Shown piece after piece: positions 60,142 to 64,000 of a stretch of 64,000 bases of DNA (position 1 is the first letter of the stretch; each line of letters begins with the position of its first letter). The stretch is from Treponema sp. Lineage in GTDB: Bacteria; Spirochaetota; Spirochaetia; Treponematales; Treponemataceae. The stretch is from the NCBI GenBank assembly GCA_024400915.1, contig JAKSLX010000004.1, positions 132,043 through 196,042 of the forward strand, in the 5' to 3' direction. The position numbers were made by a program, and so were the translations under genes. The notes under the pieces were generated by a model. It had not been told where the DNA came from. It saw nothing but the letters and a program-made list of their open reading frames with translations, and ran no database searches.

Positions 60142-60858
60142 ATGGGAAAATACACAGAACTACAAAGAGAAGCATACGAAGCAAACATGGAAATTCCGGC
60201 ACAGCATCTTGCCCTTTACACATGGGGAAACGTAAGTGCCTTTGACAAGGATGCAGGAGTATTTGCAATCAAGCCTTCGGGAGTTCCGTATCCTGAACTT
60301 ACAGCAGACAGCATGGTGATTGTTGACCTCGACGGAAATGTTGTTGAAGGAAAACTTAGGCCATCAAGCGACACTCCAACCCACGCAGTACTCTACAAGG
60401 AATTCGCAGTGGCAGACGGAGCAAAAATCGGCGGAATCATCCACACCCATTCAACTTATGCCGTTAGCTGGGCACAGGCAGTAAAGGCAGTTCCTCTGTT
60501 TGGAACGACTCATGCAGACCACATTCAGACGGCAGTTCCATGTACACCATATTTGAGCCGCGAAGCAGTTCAGAATGACTATGAAAAGGAAACGGGAAAC
60601 CTTATCGTAAGCCACTTCCGCTCACTCAAACTTAATCCAAACGAAGTGAACATGGTTCTGGTTGGAGGACACGGACCTTTCGCATGGGGAGCTACAGCAG
60701 CAAAATCGGTATACAACGCAGCTGTTCTTGAAGAAGTTAGCCACATGGCAATGAACACGCTCCAGATCAATCCAGCACAGCAGACATTACCTGACTACAT
60801 CATCGAAAAGCATTATACAAGGAAACATGGACCAAACTCTTACTATGGACAAAAGTAA
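60142..60858 (+). CDS. araD: L-ribulose-5-phosphate 4-epimerase
   Basis: A 238-residue class II aldolase-like epimerase making D-xylulose-5-phosphate. Motifs: LALYTWGNVSAFD (23-35), KPSGVPYPEL (44-53), the zinc-binding HTHSTYAVSWAQ with His101 and His103, and GGHGPFAWG with the third histidine near 177. The start is ATG 60142, nine bases after AAAGG; ATG 60133 and the open frame back to 59959 run into the repeat element. Its last codons YYGQK-stop are repeated 71 bases downstream. Confidence 0.92.
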   Translation: MGKYTELQREAYEANMEIPAQHLALYTWGNVSAFDKDAGVFAIKPSGVPYPELTADSMVIVDLDGNVVEGKLRPSSDTPTHAVLYKEFAVADGAKIGGIIHTHSTYAVSWAQAVKAVPLFGTTHADHIQTAVPCTPYLSREAVQNDYEKETGNLIVSHFRSLKLNPNEVNMVLVGGHGPFAWGATAAKSVYNAAVLEEVSHMAMNTLQINPAQQTLPDYIIEKHYTRKHGPNSYYGQK

Positions 60859-60930
60859 GCAACTGTCAAGAATGCCTATGCATTCTTGAGGGAGTGCTTG
60901 TCACTCCCCCTTATTATGGACAGAAGTAAG
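60839..60930. repeat. Duplicated 3' end of araD flanking a double hairpin
   Basis: A 21-base sequence at 60839-60859, the end of araD, recurs at 60910-60930 with two changes, both silent in YYGQK. Between them are two perfect hairpins, CAAGAATGC-ctat-GCATTCTTG (60867-60888) and GGGAGTG-cttgt-CACTCCC (60890-60908). It looks like a short palindromic element that entered at the gene end and copied its target. Confidence 0.65.
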
Positions 60931-60954
60931 AAATCTTCAAAGTAAAACAAAAAA

Positions 60955-60982
60955 GGCATGTCGGTTCCAACATGTCTTTTTT
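60955..60982. terminator. Bidirectional terminator between araD and glpK
   Basis: GGCATGT / ACATGTC (60955-60961 with 60970-60976, one G-T pair) with T-runs on both strands; the two genes converge here. Confidence 0.8.
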
Positions 60983-60999
60983 GTTTATGACATTTTAAG

Positions 61000-62490
61000 T
61001 CAATCGTCCTTAGCCCAGTCGAAGGCACAGCGAACGGCCTTGTTCCAGCCTTTTATCAATGTCTTTCTTTTTGCTTCATCCATGCAAGGGACAAAAGTCC
61101 TTTCAATTTTTGAATTTGCAATCACATCATTTTTGTCTTTCCAGAAACCCACGGCAAGACCTGCTAGATATGCAGCCCCCATGGCGGTCGTTTCAACACA
61201 TTCAGGGCGTTCAACAGGAGAATTGCATATGTCCGACTGGAACTGCATCAAAAAGTTGTTGGCGCTTGCACCTCCATCAACCTTAAGGGCAGCAAGGTTG
61301 ATTCCGGAATCCGCCTGCATTGCCTGAAGAATGTCATTGACCTGGTAAGCAAGGGATTCAAGGGTAGCACGGATGATGTGGCACTTGTTTACTCCGCGGG
61401 TAAGGCCGACGATTGTTCCGCGTGCATACTGATCCCAGTGAGGAGCACCAAGGCCTGTGAAAGCCGGAACAACATAGCATCCGTTGGTATCTTCAACCTT
61501 TCCTGCCATGTATTCAGAATCAACCGACGAATCAATGAGTTTCATTTCATCACGAAGCCACTGGATTGCAGCACCGGCAACGAAAACGGATCCTTCAAGG
61601 GCATAACTTACTTTACCGTCCATTCCCCAGGCGATTGTTGTTACAAGGCCGTTCTTTGAAAACACAGGTCTGTCCCCGGTGTTCATCAAAAGAAAGGCTC
61701 CGGTTCCGTAGGTATTTTTTGCATCTCCCGCATTGAAGCAAGTCTGGCCAAACAATGCTGACTGCTGGTCACCTGCCGCACCTGCAATTGGAATTGAAGC
61801 ACCAGAAACATCCGTATGTCCATATATGCAGCTTGAAGGCTTTACCTCGGGCAGCATGCATTTTGGTATATTAAGTTCTGCAAGAATTTCATCATCCCAC
61901 TTGAGCGTATTGATGTTGAACATCATTGTTCTTGAAGCATTGGAATAATCGGTTACATGAACCTGTCCGTTGGTAAGCTTCCAGATGAGCCAGGTTTCTA
62001 CGGTTCCAAAAAGAAGCTTGCCCTGCCCGGCTTTTTCACGAGCACCTTCCACATTATCAAGAATCCACTTTAACTTTGTGGCAGAAAAATATGCATCGAT
62101 CACAAGGCCTGTCTTGCCTCTGATTTTTTCAACAAGACCTTTAGCCTTAAGCTCATCGCAGTATTCGCTTGTCCTTCGGCACTGCCAGACAATGGCATTG
62201 TAAACCGGTTCTCCAGTTTCCTTATCCCAGACGATTGTAGTTTCACGCTGGTTTGTAATTCCTATGGCGGCAATGTCACTTTCATGGGACTTCAATTTTG
62301 CCATCGCCTCCGCAACTACACCTATCATGGTTGACCAGATTTCACCTGCATCGTGCTCAACCCAACCCGGCTTTGGAAATATCTGTGTAAATTCCTTCTG
62401 TGCCACGGCGCATATTTTTCCGTCGTGATCAAAAAGAATGCATCGATTGCTTGTAGTTCCGGCATCAAGTGCCATTATGTATTTTGCCAT
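61000..62490 (-). CDS. glpK: Glycerol kinase
   Basis: A 496-residue FGGY kinase making glycerol-3-phosphate. KYIMALDAGTTSNRCILFDHDG (3-24) and ITNQRETTIVWDKETGEP (about 77-94) are diagnostic, followed by DYSNASRTMMFNI, NTYGTGAFLLMNTG and KVDGGASANNFLMQFQSDI. Full length. It lies 11 bases after the deaminase gene in an xth-deaminase-glpK unit. No glpF or glpD is adjacent. Confidence 0.97.
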   Translation of the reverse strand: MAKYIMALDAGTTSNRCILFDHDGKICAVAQKEFTQIFPKPGWVEHDAGEIWSTMIGVVAEAMAKLKSHESDIAAIGITNQRETTIVWDKETGEPVYNAIVWQCRRTSEYCDELKAKGLVEKIRGKTGLVIDAYFSATKLKWILDNVEGAREKAGQGKLLFGTVETWLIWKLTNGQVHVTDYSNASRTMMFNINTLKWDDEILAELNIPKCMLPEVKPSSCIYGHTDVSGASIPIAGAAGDQQSALFGQTCFNAGDAKNTYGTGAFLLMNTGDRPVFSKNGLVTTIAWGMDGKVSYALEGSVFVAGAAIQWLRDEMKLIDSSVDSEYMAGKVEDTNGCYVVPAFTGLGAPHWDQYARGTIVGLTRGVNKCHIIRATLESLAYQVNDILQAMQADSGINLAALKVDGGASANNFLMQFQSDICNSPVERPECVETTAMGAAYLAGLAVGFWKDKNDVIANSKIERTFVPCMDEAKRKTLIKGWNKAVRCAFDWAKDD

Positions 62491-62501
62491 GCTGAACCGC
62501 C

Positions 62502-62987
62502 TTAGTATTTTGTCTTTTCCATTCCGTCGTATTTTTCAAAAAGTTTTATTGCACTTTCTTCCCTATGGAATTCCTCAGTGACAAACTGATTTTTCTTTCC
62601 GTTGATTTTATCTCCCATGGCATCATAGAAGGGCTTGTCATCAAATCCGATCTGCTTTGCGTCATCGATATTCATTGCGCTGTACACAACTGGAATGCGC
62701 GCCCACATTATCGAAGCCATGCACATGGGACAAGGTTCGCTTGTCGTGTAAAGAACGCAGTCGCTCATATCAAAGCGGCCAAGATTTTTTCCGGCCATGC
62801 GGATTGCATTCACCTCGCCATGTGCTGTCGGATCATTGTCGCGGACAACCGTATTGTGGGCTTCGGCGACAACCTCATCCCCGCAAACGATCACACATCC
62901 AAAAGGACCACCACATCCGCTATCGATACCCTTATGAGCAACGGCAACGGCTCGGTCCATGTATTCTTTCTTGTATTGTATTCCCAT
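62502..62987 (-). CDS. Nucleoside/nucleobase deaminase, guanine deaminase (GuaD)-like
   Basis: A 161-residue zinc deaminase of the cytidine/deoxycytidylate superfamily. Zinc ligands: His56 with catalytic Glu58 in DPTAHGEVNAIR, and Cys86/Cys89 in EPCPMCMASI. The C-terminal part (IGFDDKPFYDAMGDKING) and the size fit Bacillus GuaD better than tRNA adenosine deaminase. It begins at ATG 62987, sharing one base with the xth stop (TGATG), so translation is coupled. Substrate guanine is inferred. Confidence 0.85.
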   Translation of the reverse strand: MGIQYKKEYMDRAVAVAHKGIDSGCGGPFGCVIVCGDEVVAEAHNTVVRDNDPTAHGEVNAIRMAGKNLGRFDMSDCVLYTTSEPCPMCMASIMWARIPVVYSAMNIDDAKQIGFDDKPFYDAMGDKINGKKNQFVTEEFHREESAIKLFEKYDGMEKTKY

Positions 62988-63745
62988 CAATCAAGCTCCA
63001 AAGTAACAGGACAGTGATCGCTGCCCATGACATCGCTGTTGATTACGCAGGATTTTACTCTTGGCAAAAGCCGTTCATTTACATTGGCATAGTCGATGCG
63101 CCACCCTACGTTCTTTTCACGGGCATGAAAGCGGTAACTCCACCAGGAATACATCTTTGGTTCCTGACAGAAATGGCGGAATGTATCCACATAGCCGCTG
63201 GTGGTGAATTTATCCATCCAGGCGCGTTCTTCAGGAAGATATCCTGCATTGCCTTCGTTTGTCTTTGGATTTGCAAGGTCGATGGCCTTGTGTGCGATGT
63301 TGTAGTCACCGCAAAGAACTATGTCAAAACCGTCCGCTACAAGCCCATCAAGTTTTTTGAGCATTGCATCGCAGAAGGCAAGTTTGTAGTCAAGGCGTGC
63401 TCCCTTGTCCTGGCTGTTTGGAAAGTATGCGCTAATGACAACAAGGTTTCCAAAATATGCCATGAGAACACGACCTTCATCGTCGAAACGGCTGTCCCCA
63501 AGGAATTCCACCTTGTCAGGTCCTGTCTTTGAATAGATGGCAGTTCCGCTGTAGCCAGGTTTTACTGCGCTTGCCCAAAATGACTTGTAGCCTTCTGGAG
63601 CTGTAAGGTTTTCGCTAAGCTGTTCAGGCTTTGCCTTTGTTTCCTGAATGCAGACAACATCTGCCCCGCAACCTGCAAGCCAGCTGCAGAAATCTTTTTT
63701 TTCCACGGCACGAATACCGTTGACGTTCCATGTAATGATTTTCAT
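62987..63745 (-). CDS. xth: Exodeoxyribonuclease III / AP endonuclease
   Basis: A 252-residue base-excision repair nuclease. KIITWNVNGIRAVEKK (2-17), VCIQETKAKPEQ (about 34-45) with the metal-binding Glu, LCGDYNIAH, and the C-terminal VMGSDHCPVTLEL with the catalytic Asp-His are all present. The ATG at 63745 lies six bases from TATAAT without a ribosome site; the longer frame to 63781 is in the promoter. Confidence 0.95.
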   Translation of the reverse strand: MKIITWNVNGIRAVEKKDFCSWLAGCGADVVCIQETKAKPEQLSENLTAPEGYKSFWASAVKPGYSGTAIYSKTGPDKVEFLGDSRFDDEGRVLMAYFGNLVVISAYFPNSQDKGARLDYKLAFCDAMLKKLDGLVADGFDIVLCGDYNIAHKAIDLANPKTNEGNAGYLPEERAWMDKFTTSGYVDTFRHFCQEPKMYSWWSYRFHAREKNVGWRIDYANVNERLLPRVKSCVINSDVMGSDHCPVTLELD

Positions 63746-63751
63746 AGGGAT

Positions 63752-63781
63752 ATTATAGCAATAGATTTGGTGGTATTGCAA
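63752..63781 (-). promoter_or_regulatory. Promoter of xth-deaminase-glpK, apparently leaderless
   Basis: Minus-strand TTGCAA (63781-63776), an 18-base spacer, TATAAT (63757-63752), six bases to the ATG at 63745. Confidence 0.65.
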
Positions 63782-63816
63782 TTTTTACGGAAAAGTCTTT
63801 GAGCTGCCTAGGAATT

Positions 63817-63987
63817 TTAATTCACAATAAGTTTTCTGATTTCTTCAGGAGAAAGCCCCGAGATGGCAACAACCTGCTGCTCGGAAAGCCCGAGAGAAAT
63901 CGCAGTTTTTGCAGATTCTATTTTTTGTTGGTGACGGCCGGCTTCTGAAATGTACCCCATGTCAAGGACACACAAGAGGTAGGGATT
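63817..63987 (-). pseudogene. C-terminal remnant of a PD-(D/E)XK transposase-like (Rpn family) protein
   Basis: On the minus strand the frame ending at TAA 63819-63817 reads ESAKTAISLGLSEQQVVAISGLSPEEIRKLIVN, the C-terminal tail found in many Rpn/PDDEXK-family transposase-like proteins of treponemes and clostridia. The same frame has a stop at 63990-63988 and only 47 codons from the single ATG at 63960. The upstream part of the gene would be beyond the window in another frame, or is lost. Confidence 0.4.
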
Positions 63988-64000
63988 TTAATCCAGTGGT

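Noticed and set aside
60862..60912. tRNA-like or attachment site after araD
   Set aside because: There are only two simple hairpins and no cloverleaf, anticodon arm or CCA; the flanking repeat is the end of araD.

Overview
The window reads as a chromosomal segment of a spirochaete, most likely a gut or oral-type Treponema. It encodes a FlaB periplasmic flagellin behind a sigma-28-type promoter and a short AlaS without the C-terminal C-Ala domain. It also carries a run alaS / SurA-like protein / nusB / TPR lipoprotein / groES / small sigma factor that, from memory, matches the order in T. pallidum. Base composition is moderate and coding density is high. I see no rRNA, tRNA, CRISPR array, complete insertion sequence or prophage.

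Layout. 1-4.6 kb: end of a CYTH gene, a DUF975-like membrane protein, SppA, a response regulator with an excisionase-type DNA-binding head, then rplM-rpsI-recX. 4.6-12 kb: dnaE, yggT, recG, and a small sigma-70 factor converging on recG. 12-20 kb: groES, TPR lipoprotein, nusB, SurA-like protein, alaS, a fused AzlC-AzlD exporter and rpsD. 20-29.5 kb: a nitrogen/amine catabolism block read leftward (Rid protein, 2Fe-2S protein, FAD/Fe-S dehydrogenase, BFD-like protein, second FAD oxidase, ornithine-cyclodeaminase-like protein, P-II, amino-acid permease, glutamate dehydrogenase). It faces a divergent XRE-cupin regulator across a spacer with three near-identical palindromes placed around a clear promoter. 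29.5-32 kb: PucR regulator and the scar of two enzyme genes fused out of frame. 32-35 kb: hprK-ptsH-lexA-holA. 35-41.8 kb: methyltransferase, a structured intergenic region, an acyl-CoA synthetase, a LacI-like sensor fused to GGDEF, and groEL. 42-51 kb: acyltransferase, a conserved unknown, a peptide-binding protein, two lipoproteins, MscS, coaBC, an AraC regulator and a zinc-ribbon membrane protein. 51-61 kb: flaB and an arabinose-type module (AraC, two permeases, ATPase, binding protein, ribulokinase-like kinase, AraD). 61-64 kb: glpK, a nucleoside deaminase, xth, and the tail of a degenerate gene.

The most coherent accessory system is the 20-29.5 kb block. Import of an amino acid or amine, oxidation by a multi-subunit flavin/iron-sulfur dehydrogenase, imine handling, and ammonia/glutamate balancing by GDH and P-II are encoded together, and the divergent regulator probably controls them. 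The substrate cannot be read from sequence.

Three patterns recur. First, several promoters have a -10 box only 6-8 bases before an ATG with no Shine-Dalgarno, suggesting leaderless mRNAs. Second, several intrinsic terminators have a T-run that ends at or close to the ribosome binding site of the next gene. Third, small non-coding palindromic elements lie between genes.
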